Counted from the stretch's first letter, positions 24,967 through 33,467 are shown. The stretch: 63,656 nucleotides of DNA from Bradyrhizobium sp. WSM1743 (GCF_000473065.1 NZ_AXAZ01000047.1:1-63656), one strand, 5' to 3'. A program made the numbers and translations. The notes: generated from the letters alone by a model not told the origin.

Positions 24967-25593
24967 CTACTCCCCCCATTCCCTTGCCATCGTCGCAAGC
25001 GTGCAGCCTTCGCAATAGCGCGCGTCCTTGTAGTCGATCCAGTTGTGCGCATAGACGCGGTCAGCCGGGATGTCGTAGCGCGCGCGCAGCACCTTGACGA
25101 GAATCTTCCACGCCGCGACCTGTGCCTCGGTCGGGCCCGTCGTCACGTCGGGATAGTTGCCGGCGAACTCGACACCGATCGAGTTGTCGCGCACGACCTG
25201 GCGATAGGTCGGCCGGTTGTCGATGTATTTGTTGTCGTTGCGGTTGGCACCGTCGCCGTGGGTCGGCACCAGGTTTTCGGCGACCGCCCAATAGACCGTG
25301 CCGTCGGTCTCGACCCAGACCGTGACGCCGCGCCGCGTCGGGTTCTTCGCCTGCGCTTGCGCGCCGCCGCGCGCCGAGCCCGCAGGTCCCTCGGTCTGGT
25401 GCACGATGACGTTGCGCCAGGGTCTTGCGTTGCGGACATCGCCCCATGGCGCCAGCCAGACGATCTTCAAGCCGGGGATGTCGGGCGTGCCGGAGGCGCG
25501 CGCGAGCTCGGCGAGCTCGGCGTCAGTTGCGGCGGCGGGAGCGATCAGAAGGAGAGCGGCCAAAGCGGCCGCTGTCAGGCGAGACAGCATCAT
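24967..25593 (-). CDS. Exported N-acetylmuramoyl-L-alanine amidase (Amidase_2 type)
   Basis: This protein of about 208 residues has an N-terminal signal peptide (RLTAAALAALLLIAPAAA), so it acts on peptidoglycan in the periplasm. The Amidase_2/PGRP-like fold shows WRNVIVHQTEGPAGSA (first zinc-ligand histidine), NSIGVEFAGNYPD and AHNWIDYKDARYCEGC. I chose the start at 25593, which begins MMLSRLTAAA and gives a normal signal sequence; the frame extends to 25614. It cleaves the bond between MurNAc and the peptide stem. The role of the terminal cysteines is unclear. Confidence 0.75.
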   Translation of the reverse strand: MMLSRLTAAALAALLLIAPAAATDAELAELARASGTPDIPGLKIVWLAPWGDVRNARPWRNVIVHQTEGPAGSARGGAQAQAKNPTRRGVTVWVETDGTVYWAVAENLVPTHGDGANRNDNKYIDNRPTYRQVVRDNSIGVEFAGNYPDVTTGPTEAQVAAWKILVKVLRARYDIPADRVYAHNWIDYKDARYCEGCTLATMAREWGE

Positions 25594-25624
25594 GTAAGGT
25601 CCAATGCGACCCAAACATACGGCT

Positions 25625-26830
25625 TTACGCGAATTTTCTCAACGTCTCGACCGTCTCGGGCGAAAGCGGCGGGGCGGGATCATAGACCGCAAAATCGTTC
25701 TTGCCGTTCTTCTTGGCGGCATAGAGGGCGTGGTCGGCATTGGCCATCAGGCGGTCCGGGAATTCCCCGATGCCGCGATCCCACTGCGCGACCCCGATCG
25801 AGATCGCGATCGGAATGTCGCTGCCGGTGCACCTGGCGGCATCCTGACGGCAGACCTCGAGCACGCGGCGGGCGATCGTGGCAGCCTCGCGCAACGACGA
25901 GGACGGCAGCACGATGCAGAACTCGTCGCCGCCGGTGCGGGCGAGCATGTCGCCGGGGCGGAGGCGCGTCTGCGCCATCAGGGTGAAATGCTTGAGGCAG
26001 GCATCGCCGGCGGCATGGCCATGGGTGTCGTTGATGGTCTTGAAGCCGTCGAGATCGATCAGCAGCAGCGAGAACGGCGCGCCGCTCCGCCCCGAACGGG
26101 CACACTCTTCGGTCAGGCGCTGCAGCAGATGCCGCCGGTTGGCAACACCGGTGAGATCGTCGAGCAGCGCAAGGTCGGCAACCTCGTTGCGCAGCCGCTC
26201 GATCGCCATCAGCAGACAGGCGAAATTCCAAGCCATGGCCAGGAACACCAGGAGCAGGATCATCAACGTCTGCAAGCCGTTGTTGATCGCGGTGATGGCG
26301 CCGCCATAGCCGAGCAGCGCCGCGCCGGAGCGGACCGCGTGAATGGACAGGAGCAGCAATCCCACGATCGCAGCGAGGCGAGCGCCGGGATTTTCCCGGC
26401 CGTTCTGCTTGCCGAGGAGCAGCGGCAGCGTCAGCAGGATCGGAGTCGCTTGTGCCAGCGAGTAGATCACGACCCGCATCGGCATGTTGTCGGTGACGAC
26501 CAGGAAGAAGGCGAGGCCGGCACCGCAGAGCAGCGAGCTGGCGATCGCCGTCGGCCAGGACACCGGCCGGTGATAGAACCGGGCCACGCCCATGCAGGCG
26601 AGCCACGACGAGAAGATCATCAGGCCGCCGCCGCCGACCAGCGAGAAGCGCAGATCCATCACGTCGCGCAGCATCGAAATCGCCGCGCCTGCTGCAGCCA
26701 GCACCGCCGCCGCCGTCCAGTACCGCGCTGCCTCGAATTTGGGATAGGCGCGCGCCACATAGGCCCAGACAAGGCCCAGCGCCAGGAAGTTGATGACGAT
26801 GACGGTCCAGAGTGTCGGCACGCTCAGCAT
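25625..26830 (-). CDS. Membrane-bound diguanylate cyclase (GGDEF)
   Basis: This protein of about 401 residues makes the second messenger cyclic di-GMP from two GTP. Six or so membrane segments fill the first half (for example LWTVIVINFLALGLVWAYVA and LQTLMILLLVFLAMAWNFAC). The C-terminal GGDEF domain begins at LLDDLTGVANRRHLLQRL near residue 230 and carries an intact active-site GGDEF near residue 299, so it should be active. LIDLDGFKTINDTHGHAAGD is the metal-binding segment. No clear RxxD inhibitory site is visible. Start is ATG 26830 (MLSVPTLW). Confidence 0.9.
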   Translation of the reverse strand: MLSVPTLWTVIVINFLALGLVWAYVARAYPKFEAARYWTAAAVLAAAGAAISMLRDVMDLRFSLVGGGGLMIFSSWLACMGVARFYHRPVSWPTAIASSLLCGAGLAFFLVVTDNMPMRVVIYSLAQATPILLTLPLLLGKQNGRENPGARLAAIVGLLLLSIHAVRSGAALLGYGGAITAINNGLQTLMILLLVFLAMAWNFACLLMAIERLRNEVADLALLDDLTGVANRRHLLQRLTEECARSGRSGAPFSLLLIDLDGFKTINDTHGHAAGDACLKHFTLMAQTRLRPGDMLARTGGDEFCIVLPSSSLREAATIARRVLEVCRQDAARCTGSDIPIAISIGVAQWDRGIGEFPDRLMANADHALYAAKKNGKNDFAVYDPAPPLSPETVETLRKFA

Positions 26831-27244
26831 GGCGACTGCGGGACGCGCATGGTCCCGCCCTCTTCGTTTGGCAACTGCCCGTACATACCCGCCCCCGTGT
26901 TCTTGCGGGCGATCATGCGCGCGGCGCACTTAATGGAGTCTCACCGCAATCGCGCAAACTCAGGCATTGGTTTTGGATTGATGAATCCGAAAGCGGATTT
27001 CCGGAATCGTTAAGCAAGCCCAGCTGCGGACGAGTGGGCCATGCCGCGGGCGCGCGAAGCGGATTCGCGAACCAAAAGCACCCGAAAATGCATCTGAGCT
27101 GTGGATAACGCGATGACGGAGATATGACAGTGCGGGGCAGCCGGCTCCGAATCTGCTGAGTTTGTCGTCGAGGATGTTGCGAGGCTGGCCCTCCGCCGAG
27201 CATCCCTCGTGTCGCGTTCCACCATTAACCCCTAAGAGGATACT
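26831..27244. other. Intergenic region upstream of the 22-codon gene
   Basis: No gene is supported here. It holds one perfect DnaA-box-like 9-mer, TGTGGATAA at 27100-27108, and the ribosome-binding site AAGAGGA just before ATG 27245. No clear promoter is assigned. Confidence 0.4.
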
Positions 27245-27313
27245 ATGGCTAAGAAAGCGAAGAAGGCGGCGAAGAAGAAGGCGAAAAAGGCCAAGAAGGC
27301 GAAGAAGAAGTAA
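27245..27313 (+). CDS. 22-residue Lys/Ala-only basic peptide
   Basis: ATG 27245 to TAA 27313 encodes a peptide made, after the initiating methionine, only of alanine and lysine, with repeated AKK/KAKK units and a KKK end. A strong ribosome-binding site (AAGAGGA, 6 bases before ATG) and terminators downstream support expression. The composition resembles the lysine/alanine tails of histone H1-like nucleoid proteins, so nucleic-acid binding is a reasonable guess. I know of no described function for such a short form. It could also be a decayed tail of a longer H1-like gene, but the start context argues against that. Confidence 0.55.
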   Translation: MAKKAKKAAKKKAKKAKKAKKK

Positions 27314-27388
27314 CGAGGCTTCTGTTTCTTTGCCCGGGTGGACTCAGCTCCGCCCGGGCGTCGGGTAGATCTGGCGGGTTTGACGATG

Positions 27389-27410
27389 GCGGGCAGCGGG
27401 CCCGCTTTTT
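27389..27410 (+). terminator. Intrinsic terminator downstream of the Lys/Ala peptide gene
   Basis: The stem GCGGGC/GCCCGC with loop AGCGG is followed by TTTTT. A further GC-rich inverted repeat (GCCCGGG) lies at about 27332-27360. Confidence 0.6.
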
Positions 27411-27447
27411 GATTGGATGAGTGTTCGAGGCGTAGATGCTCCGACAG

Positions 27448-27530
27448 CGTCATGGCCGGGCTTGTCCCGGCCATCCACGGCTTACGGAGCAGTACGAAGA
27501 ACGTGGATGCCCGCGACAAGCCGCATGACG
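27448..27530. repeat. Intergenic inverted repeat (CGTCATGGCCGGGC type)
   Basis: CGTCATGGCCGGGCTTGTC pairs imperfectly with the GCGACAAGCCGCATGACG end, with inner ATCCACG/CGTGGAT arms. Confidence 0.6.
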
Positions 27531-27554
27531 ATCTTTCAAGAGCTGAAGGAAACT

Positions 27555-28166
27555 CTACCGCTCCGAAAACGCCAGCTTGGCACCGAGCGCGGCAAAGCCG
27601 GCGGCAAAGCTGCGGCGCAGCCAGGCCATGACGCCCGGCCGGGAGATGACGCGCTCGCGCACCGAGGCGGCGGAGAAGCCATAGAGGACGAACACCACAA
27701 AGGTCATCGCCATGAAGGCGCCGCTCAATTCCAGCATGCGCGCCAGCACATGGGCCTCGTCCGCCGCGATGAACTGCGGCAGGAAGGCGAGGAAGAAGAT
27801 CGACAGTTTTGGGTTGAGGATGTTGATCAGGAAGCCGGTGACGATGACGCGGCCACTCGATCGCTCCTTGATCTCGCCGCCAACCGCGAGCGTCCCCGTC
27901 TCGCGCAGCGCCTGCCAGGACATGTAGAGCAGATAGGCGACCCCGCACCATTTCAGCGCAGCGAAGGCAAGTGCGCTGGTGTGGAGCACGGCGGCAAGGC
28001 CGAGCATCGCCGCCACCATGTGCGGCACGATTCCGAGCGTGCAGCCGAAGGCGGCAGCTATGCTGGCCCGCGAGCCACGGGTCAGCGCCGCGGCCAGCGT
28101 GTAAAGCACGCCGGTGCCGGGCGAAGCGACGACGATGAGGGAGGTGAGCAGGAAGGACAAGGTCAT
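27555..28166 (-). CDS. LysE/RhtB-family amino-acid exporter
   Basis: This 203-residue inner-membrane protein has about six hydrophobic segments, the usual length for the LysE/RhtB family, which exports amino acids or related metabolites. Family signatures are VVASPGTGVLYTLAAALTRG near residue 12, GVAYLLYMSWQALR, and the NPKLSIFFLAFLPQF stretch near residue 117. The substrate cannot be told from sequence. A second family member lies at 37630-38250. No adjacent LysR regulator is present. Confidence 0.9.
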   Translation of the reverse strand: MTLSFLLTSLIVVASPGTGVLYTLAAALTRGSRASIAAAFGCTLGIVPHMVAAMLGLAAVLHTSALAFAALKWCGVAYLLYMSWQALRETGTLAVGGEIKERSSGRVIVTGFLINILNPKLSIFFLAFLPQFIAADEAHVLARMLELSGAFMAMTFVVFVLYGFSAASVRERVISRPGVMAWLRRSFAAGFAALGAKLAFSER

Positions 28167-28218
28167 GGACGGACCTTATCACCCCCCTCGCGCCGAGAAA
28201 GCGAGCCCCGGGTATCCG

Positions 28219-28593
28219 TCAGGACAGCTGAGCGATCTCGGCCTCGCGCAGCACGTCGAGCGGCGCCCAGGGCTTGGCCCAGAACTTGGCGCCGTCGGGC
28301 AAGGGCTGCTTCAAGGGGCGGCCGGAGGTGACGATGACATCGAGCTTCGGATTGCGGTGCTTGGCGATGTGCGCGAGCTCGACGCCATTCATGCGGCCGG
28401 CGAGCTGGATGTCGGTCAGCATCAGGCAGAGCGCGCCGGCGCTCTTGTCGAGGACGCGCTCGGCCGCCTCGGCGCTTTCGCACTGGATGACCTGGTAGCC
28501 GCTCTCTTCCAGGAGAACGCAAAGCATCTCCCGCTGCATGGCGTCGTCTTCAACGATCAGCGCTGTCGCGCGAAATGGCTTTGCTTGTCCCAT
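28219..28593 (-). CDS. Single-domain response regulator (REC only)
   Basis: This protein of about 124 residues is a stand-alone receiver domain with no output domain. The acidic pocket is VEDD near residue 13, the phospho-acceptor aspartate lies in LMLTDIQLAG near residue 60, and the conserved lysine lies in FWAKPW near residue 105. Start is set at 28593 (MGQAKPFRATALIVEDD), which begins just before the receiver fold; the frame extends upstream to 28647. It probably relays phosphate within a larger histidine-kinase pathway. No kinase gene is nearby. Confidence 0.85.
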   Translation of the reverse strand: MGQAKPFRATALIVEDDAMQREMLCVLLEESGYQVIQCESAEAAERVLDKSAGALCLMLTDIQLAGRMNGVELAHIAKHRNPKLDVIVTSGRPLKQPLPDGAKFWAKPWAPLDVLREAEIAQLS

Positions 28594-28690
28594 CGGCAGC
28601 TCCCAATGCATGCCTCCATAACACATGTTAAAAACCGAAGCCGGCAACGGTTCGGTTTCATTTCAAAAAAAGTAATCGATAGTTCCACGA

Positions 28691-28885
28691 TTGGGACTTG
28701 ACCGGGGGAGTTCGCCGAAAGACGCCGCGCTGAGCATCATCAGGGACATCGAGAAGAACGAGCCGCGCATTCTGATCGGAAACGACGCCCGCTTCATGGA
28801 CCTGTTGCAGCGCTTCCGCCCGGGAACGTACTGGGCGCCGTTGCAGCGGCGACTGGAGAAGATGGCGAAAGGGGAAGTAGTCGCG
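28691..28885 (+). pseudogene. C-terminal remnant of a short-chain dehydrogenase
   Basis: The frame from 28691 encodes SPKDAALSIIRDIEKNEPRI, then LIGNDARFMDLLQRFRPGTY and WAPLQRRLEKM, which looks like the last 60 residues of SDR-family oxidoreductases of the kind ending in FRPGTYW. The Rossmann fold and the YxxxK active site are missing. Downstream the frame runs into the inverted repeat at 28935, so the remnant is not expected to be functional. Confidence 0.5.
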
Positions 28886-28934
28886 CGGCACGACAGCGTC
28901 GCCGCTGCGCGTTCCCCTGTCGCCACACGCTCCG

Positions 28935-29036
28935 CTGTCATGCCCCGGCTTGACCATCCAGTACGCCGCAGCTTCTCGGCTCAATCGCTGCCGTCTCTGG
29001 AATACTGGATCGCCCGGTCAAGGCCGGGCGATGACA
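28935..29036. repeat. Long intergenic inverted repeat (GTCATGCCCCGGC type)
   Basis: TGTCATGCCCCGGCTTGACC at the left and GGTCAAGGCCGGGCGATGAC at the right are complementary arms. The inner ATCCAGTA/TACTGGAT arms match those of 24726-24839. Confidence 0.75.
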
Positions 29037-29052
29037 CCGACTATGGGGATCC

Positions 29053-29859
29053 TCACTGCCCCATCAACCGATCCGCGAAATACCCGATCGTCTTGCGATA
29101 GACCACCGCCCTGTTCCACTCGCGCATCGCCTCGAAATTGGCGGTGCCTTCGCCATAGGGCTGGCCCATCTTGAAGCCGTTGGTGCGCAAGAGGTTCGCG
29201 GTCGAGGCGAGCACGTCGGGGACGCTGTGGCGGAGGTCGACATGGCCGTCGCCGTCGAAATCGACGCCGTATTTGATGTAGGACGACGGCAGGAACTGGG
29301 TCTGGCCGATCTCGCCGGCATAGGCGCCGATGAGATCGCGCAGCGGCAGGTCGCCGCGCTGCACGATCTTGAGCGCCGCGAGCAGTTCGCCCTGGAACAG
29401 ATCGGTGCGGCGGCAATCATGCGCGAGCGTCGCCAGCGTGCGGATCACCGGCAGCTTGCCGGTGTCGCCCTTGCCGAAATCGCTTTCCAGCCCCCAGATC
29501 GCAACCAGGATATAGCGAGGCACGCCGAACTGCTGCTCGATGCGCGACAGCAGCGCGGCATGACGCTGCAGCAGCGCCCGCCCGCCATTGATGCGGCCGG
29601 GGCCGACGCGGGTCGAGACGTACTGCTCGAAGGTCTTGTTGAAGGTGTAGCGCTGGCGCCGGTCGAAGGCGAGCACGGCGCCATCAGGCGTCACGCCGCT
29701 GAGCGCCGCGCTGGTCACGCTCGCGGAGACGCCGGCGGCCTGCGCCTCCTGGGCCATGCCGGCAATGAAGCTGTTGAAGTCGCCGCCGCAGCGGGCGGCT
29801 TGCGCCGACCCGCCGGCCAGAGACACGACCAACGCGGCGGCGAGAAGCAGTCTCAGCAT
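29053..29859 (-). CDS. MltB-type lytic murein transglycosylase
   Basis: This protein of about 268 residues cleaves the MurNAc-GlcNAc bond of peptidoglycan, forming anhydro ends, in the periplasm. A signal peptide (MLRLLLAAALVVSLAGGSAQA) starts at ATG 29859, which I prefer to the upstream frame start at 29928. Family motifs are FEQYVSTRVGPGRINGGR near residue 77, the catalytic glutamate in AIWGLESDFGKG near residue 125, and AGEIGQTQFLPSSYIKYGVD near 190. DGDGHVDLRHSVPDVLAS is also typical of this group. It lacks a C-terminal peptidoglycan-binding domain. Confidence 0.92.
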   Translation of the reverse strand: MLRLLLAAALVVSLAGGSAQAARCGGDFNSFIAGMAQEAQAAGVSASVTSAALSGVTPDGAVLAFDRRQRYTFNKTFEQYVSTRVGPGRINGGRALLQRHAALLSRIEQQFGVPRYILVAIWGLESDFGKGDTGKLPVIRTLATLAHDCRRTDLFQGELLAALKIVQRGDLPLRDLIGAYAGEIGQTQFLPSSYIKYGVDFDGDGHVDLRHSVPDVLASTANLLRTNGFKMGQPYGEGTANFEAMREWNRAVVYRKTIGYFADRLMGQ

Positions 29860-30262
29860 GTGGCGCAATCCCCCAAATCCCAGCGCGAAGCAGCGCGCGA
29901 TCATGCCCGGGAACGCTGCGAGCGTCAAAGCGCAGGGGCAGCGCGATCATGGCGCAGCGGTGCAAGGCAGACAGCGGCAAAGGCGGCGGACATGGATCGC
30001 GGCTCGCCGTGCAGGACGTGGCGCAGCGCACGCGCGCGCGTTGACTTGTTTTTGCACTTGCGATCACACCGGCTGGAAGACGTGCAGGCCAATGCACTTC
30101 CCTACAGAGCGCGTCGCTCTAGCTGTGTTGCGAGAGCAAAAGGAAGATGAACAAAATGATTTGGCAATCCAAATAATTGCGTTGATGCGGGACTACATCA
30201 CACAGGGCAACCCATGCATATCTCATGCGCTCGCTGCGACATCGACGCAACGACGATTTGCC

Positions 30263-30291
30263 TTGCCATCGCGGGGCGCAGCCTATAGCAT
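30263..30291 (+). promoter_or_regulatory. Candidate promoter for the small RNA at 30299
   Basis: TTGCCA at 30263-30268 and TAGCAT at 30286-30291 are 17 bases apart, placing a start near 30298. The match to the -10 consensus is four of six. Confidence 0.35.
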
Positions 30292-30298
30292 TCTATTT

Positions 30299-30374
30299 TA
30301 GGTTGTCGCCCCCACCAGCCCCGGGCGACGCTGAAGACGGAGATAAACGGCGGGCTTCGGCCCGCCGTTTATTT
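30299..30374 (+). ncRNA. Candidate small RNA with two hairpins
   Basis: No gene fits 29860-30530, but this stretch is highly structured. A perfect 7-bp stem GTCGCCC/GGGCGAC (30304-30310 with 30323-30329) carries a 12-base CA-rich loop. A 15-base linker follows, then a perfect 11-bp terminator hairpin AAACGGCGGGC-ttcg-GCCCGCCGTTT with an ATTT tail. A plausible promoter ends 7 bases upstream. No open frame spans it with a ribosome-binding site. I do not recognise the family. Confidence 0.5.
30345..30374 (+). terminator. Intrinsic terminator of the candidate small RNA
   Basis: This is an 11-bp perfect stem with a TTCG tetraloop and ends in GTTTATTT. No plus-strand protein gene lies immediately upstream. 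Confidence 0.8.
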
Positions 30375-30530
30375 GAGGGTTCGCATCGGGGTCATCCGAA
30401 GCGCATCGCGCTTCCTTCCTGCAAACAGATTTTGCCGACCGATGCGCAGAGAGCTCCGCATCACCACGGCTGCATGCTGACAATCGCGAAAGCCATTTGA
30501 CTGCGGCGCCCTGATCGACGACAAGCCGTC

Positions 30531-30767
30531 ATGGCCAAGAAACCCGGAACCAATCCCAAAGGCGAGTTCGCCTTCTTCAACGTCGTCTACGAAGACGGCT
30601 CCCAGCGCTCCAACCGCCGCGTGCCCACCGAGCTGCTCGGCGGCCTCGACGGCGACGAGCCCGCGCGCAGCTACATCATGGAGCAGGACCGCGAGATCGC
30701 GGAGAAGAGCGGCCGGCCCACGCTGGAGATCAAGCGGATCGAGCGGGTGGGGGCGAAGAAGAAGTAG
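30531..30767 (+). CDS. Small conserved hypothetical protein, 78 aa
   Basis: This soluble, highly charged protein starts at ATG 30531 and reads MAKKPGTNPKGEFAFFNVVY, then EDGSQRSNRRVP and RSYIMEQDREIAEKSGRP, and ends with a lysine cluster (VGAKKK). I recall near-identical short proteins across Bradyrhizobium but no function. The basic ends suggest nucleic-acid or ribosome contact, which is only a guess. A shared terminator with rpoD lies downstream beyond an inverted repeat. Confidence 0.7.
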   Translation: MAKKPGTNPKGEFAFFNVVYEDGSQRSNRRVPTELLGGLDGDEPARSYIMEQDREIAEKSGRPTLEIKRIERVGAKKK

Positions 30768-30783
30768 GGCTTCGATCTCTCCA

Positions 30784-30899
30784 CGTCATTGCGAGCGCAG
30801 CGAAGCAATCCAGAATCCCTCCGCGGAAAGACTCTGGATTGCTTCGCGGAACCTGTCATCGGGCCGCGCTTCGCGCGGACCCGTTGGCTCGCAATGACG
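30784..30899. repeat. Long inverted repeat (CGTCATTGCGAGCGCAGCGAAGCAATCC type)
   Basis: CGTCATTGCGAGC pairs with GCTCGCAATGACG at the other end, and GCAATCCAGA with TCTGGATTGC inside. The same family occurs at 53649-53728. Confidence 0.8.
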
Positions 30900-30904
30900 A
30901 ACAA

Positions 30905-30932
30905 AAAACGGCGGGCTAACGCCCGCCGTTTT
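30905..30932. terminator. Bidirectional terminator between rpoD and the 78-aa gene
   Basis: AAAACGGCGGGC-taac-GCCCGCCGTTTT works in both directions. It lies 22 bases after the rpoD stop on the minus strand. Confidence 0.85.
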
Positions 30933-30953
30933 GCTTTGGATCGCGGTCTACGA

Positions 30954-33092
30954 TCAATTATCCAGGAAGCTCCGCAGCTTCCTCGACCGCGACGGATGCT
31001 TCAGCTTCCTTAGCGCCTTCGCTTCGATCTGGCGGATGCGCTCGCGCGTCACGCTGAACTGCTGGCCGACTTCTTCCAGCGTGTGGTCGGTGTTCATGCC
31101 GATACCGAAGCGCATGCGCAGGACGCGCTCTTCGCGCGGCGTCAGGGACGCCAGCACGCGCGTGGTGGTCTCGCGCAGGTTGGACTGGATCGCGGCGTCG
31201 ATCGGCAGGATCGCGTTCTTGTCCTCGATGAAATCGCCGAGATGTGAATCCTCTTCGTCACCGACCGGCGTCTCCAGCGACAGCGGCTCCTTGGCGATCT
31301 TGAGGACTTTTCGCACCTTCTCCAGCGGCATGCCGAGCTTTTCGGCCAATTCCTCAGGAGTCGGCTCGCGGCCGATCTCGTTGAGCATCTGGCGGCTCGT
31401 GCGCACGATCTTGTTGATCGTCTCGATCATGTGCACGGGGATGCGAATGGTGCGCGCCTGGTCGGCGATCGAGCGGGTGATCGCCTGCCGGATCCACCAC
31501 GTGGCGTAGGTCGAGAACTTGTAGCCGCGGCGGTACTCGAACTTGTCGACCGCCTTCATCAGGCCGATGTTGCCTTCCTGGATCAGGTCGAGGAACTGCA
31601 GGCCGCGATTGGTGTACTTCTTGGCGATCGAGATCACGAGGCGGAGGTTGGCTTCCACCATCTCCTTCTTGGCCTGGCGTGCCTCGCGCTCGCCCTTCTG
31701 CACGGAGTGCACGATCTTGCGGAACTCGACGATCTCGAGACCGGTCAGCGCGGCGAGCTGATGCACCTCGTGGCGGAGGTCCTTGATGCGGTCCTTCTCG
31801 TGGTGGACGAAGTTCTTCCAGCCCTTGGCCGAAAGCTTCGAAACGCGATTGAGCCAGCGCGGATCGAGCTCCGAGCCGGTGTAGTTGCGCAAAAAGTCCT
31901 CGCGGGCGACGCCGTGGCTGTCGGCAAGGCGCATCAGGCGGCCCTCATGCGAGACGAGGCGCTTGTTGATGTCGTAGAGCTGCTCGACGAGCGAGTCGAT
32001 GCGCGCCTGGTTCAGGCGCAGCGACTTCACCTCGACGATGATCTCGTCCTTCAGCTTCTTGTACTTGCGCTCCTGGTGCGGCGAGAGCGACTCGTTCTGG
32101 AGCTGGTTCTGGATGTCCTGCTCCTGAAGCTTGCGCAGCTTCTTGTAGCTGTCGGCGATCTTGTCGAAGATCTCGACCACCTTCGGCTTGAGCTCGGCCT
32201 CGATCGCCGCCAGCGACATCTGGTTCTCGAACTCGTCGTCATCCATGTCGGCTTCGGCCGCGGCTTCGCCGGGATCCTTGTCCTCGCCGGCCTCGGCACC
32301 ACCGGCGGGCGGCGCGGCACGGAACGGGGTCGGCGCCGGCGGCGCCGCAGGCGGAGCGACATGCGCGGGCGCAGCGGCGGACGCTGCAGCTTCGCCGCCC
32401 TCGGCCGGCGCTTCGCCGTTCTCACTTGGACCTGCGATCATCGCGGTGTTCATGCCGCCCTTGGCGTCCGGGCCGGCATAGGTCGCTTCGAGATCGATGA
32501 TGTCGCGAAGGAAGATCTTGCCTTCGTTGAGCTCGTCGCGCCAGATGATGATGGCCTGGAAGGTCAGCGGGCTTTCGCACAGCCCTGCGATCATCGCCTC
32601 GCGGCCGGCCTCGATGCGCTTCGCAATCGCGATTTCGCCTTCGCGGGAGAGCAGCTCGACCGTGCCCATCTCGCGCAGATACATGCGCACGGGATCGTCG
32701 GTGCGCTCGCCCGGCTCGCTCTTCTTGACCTCGGTGACAGCCTTCTGGGTGACCTCGACGAGCTCGTTATCGGTCTCGTCGTCGCCCTCGTCCTTCTCCT
32801 CCTCGCCTTCGGTGTCGTCGGCTTCGGTGACGTTGATGCCCATGTCCGAGAGCATCGACATGATGTCCTCGATCTGTTCGGGCGAGGTCTGGTCGGACGG
32901 CAAGACTTCGTTGAGCTGATCGAAGGTCACGAAGCCGCGCTTCTTGGCCTGCTTGATCATCTTCTTCACGGCGGCGTCGGACAGGTCGAGCAAGGGCGAG
33001 GGCGCGTCCTGGGAGTCCTTCTCCGGCGCATCCGCTGCCTTGTCGTCTTTTTCCTTGTCCTTCGCCTGCAGCGTCTTTGCCTTGGTGGCCAT
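30954..33092 (-). CDS. rpoD: RNA polymerase primary sigma factor sigma-70
   Basis: This 712-residue housekeeping sigma factor recruits RNA polymerase to -35/-10 promoters. It has the region 1.1 segment (VKKMIKQAKKRGFVTFDQLN), region 1.2 (DPVRMYLREMGTVELLSREG near residue 133), a long acidic and Ala/Pro-rich spacer typical of alphaproteobacteria, region 2 (ANLRLVISIAKKYTNRGLQF and GYKFSTYATWWIRQAITRSI) and region 4.2 (LEEVGQQFSVTRERIRQIEA). dnaG lies upstream in the same direction, as in the macromolecular synthesis operon, but separated by 375 bases. Confidence 0.97.
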   Translation of the reverse strand: MATKAKTLQAKDKEKDDKAADAPEKDSQDAPSPLLDLSDAAVKKMIKQAKKRGFVTFDQLNEVLPSDQTSPEQIEDIMSMLSDMGINVTEADDTEGEEEKDEGDDETDNELVEVTQKAVTEVKKSEPGERTDDPVRMYLREMGTVELLSREGEIAIAKRIEAGREAMIAGLCESPLTFQAIIIWRDELNEGKIFLRDIIDLEATYAGPDAKGGMNTAMIAGPSENGEAPAEGGEAAASAAAPAHVAPPAAPPAPTPFRAAPPAGGAEAGEDKDPGEAAAEADMDDDEFENQMSLAAIEAELKPKVVEIFDKIADSYKKLRKLQEQDIQNQLQNESLSPHQERKYKKLKDEIIVEVKSLRLNQARIDSLVEQLYDINKRLVSHEGRLMRLADSHGVAREDFLRNYTGSELDPRWLNRVSKLSAKGWKNFVHHEKDRIKDLRHEVHQLAALTGLEIVEFRKIVHSVQKGEREARQAKKEMVEANLRLVISIAKKYTNRGLQFLDLIQEGNIGLMKAVDKFEYRRGYKFSTYATWWIRQAITRSIADQARTIRIPVHMIETINKIVRTSRQMLNEIGREPTPEELAEKLGMPLEKVRKVLKIAKEPLSLETPVGDEEDSHLGDFIEDKNAILPIDAAIQSNLRETTTRVLASLTPREERVLRMRFGIGMNTDHTLEEVGQQFSVTRERIRQIEAKALRKLKHPSRSRKLRSFLDN

Positions 33093-33467
33093 CCATTGCT
33101 CCTAAACGCGCTTCATGCGAGACGCCCGCCGCGCCCGCGTGAATTCACTTGAACCTGTTGCTCGACGCTCTCGCTTCGGCAGCTCTCGACACGGAAAGGG
33201 CGGCGCACAAACCTCTCGCCACCCCCAACTTTCTTTCGCCGGAATTGCCTAACGCTTCGTCAGCCTCTTTGTCGCGGCGGATGCAGGTGTAGTGCCAACA
33301 GCGATTGCGCGGATTCATTCCTGACGCGTCTGTTATGCCTGCGGCCGCCTCTGGGCCAAAGTGCTACAAGACCGTTAAGCCTCGATTAACCCTGTTTTTG
33401 CCGCCAAACCAAGGATTTGGCGAGTCTTTTAGCGGTTCCGGCCCCGGCCGTCCGCATGATTCTTTCA
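33093..33467. other. dnaG-rpoD intergenic region
   Basis: This 375-base stretch holds no gene on either strand. It must contain the rpoD ribosome-binding site (TAGGAGCA before the minus-strand ATG) and probably a separate rpoD promoter. A weak hairpin CCAAA...TTTGG lies just after dnaG with no T run. No promoter is clear enough to call. Confidence 0.45.

Noticed and set aside
27100..27108. Perfect DnaA-box-like 9-mer as a possible origin
   Set aside because: Only one box is present, with no AT-rich unwinding region or neighbouring boxes. A single 9-mer is expected by chance.
31431..33152. 573-residue open frame antisense to rpoD
   Set aside because: It is a GC-driven shadow of rpoD codons, rich in Leu/Val/Arg with no domain, and rpoD is unmistakable on the other strand.
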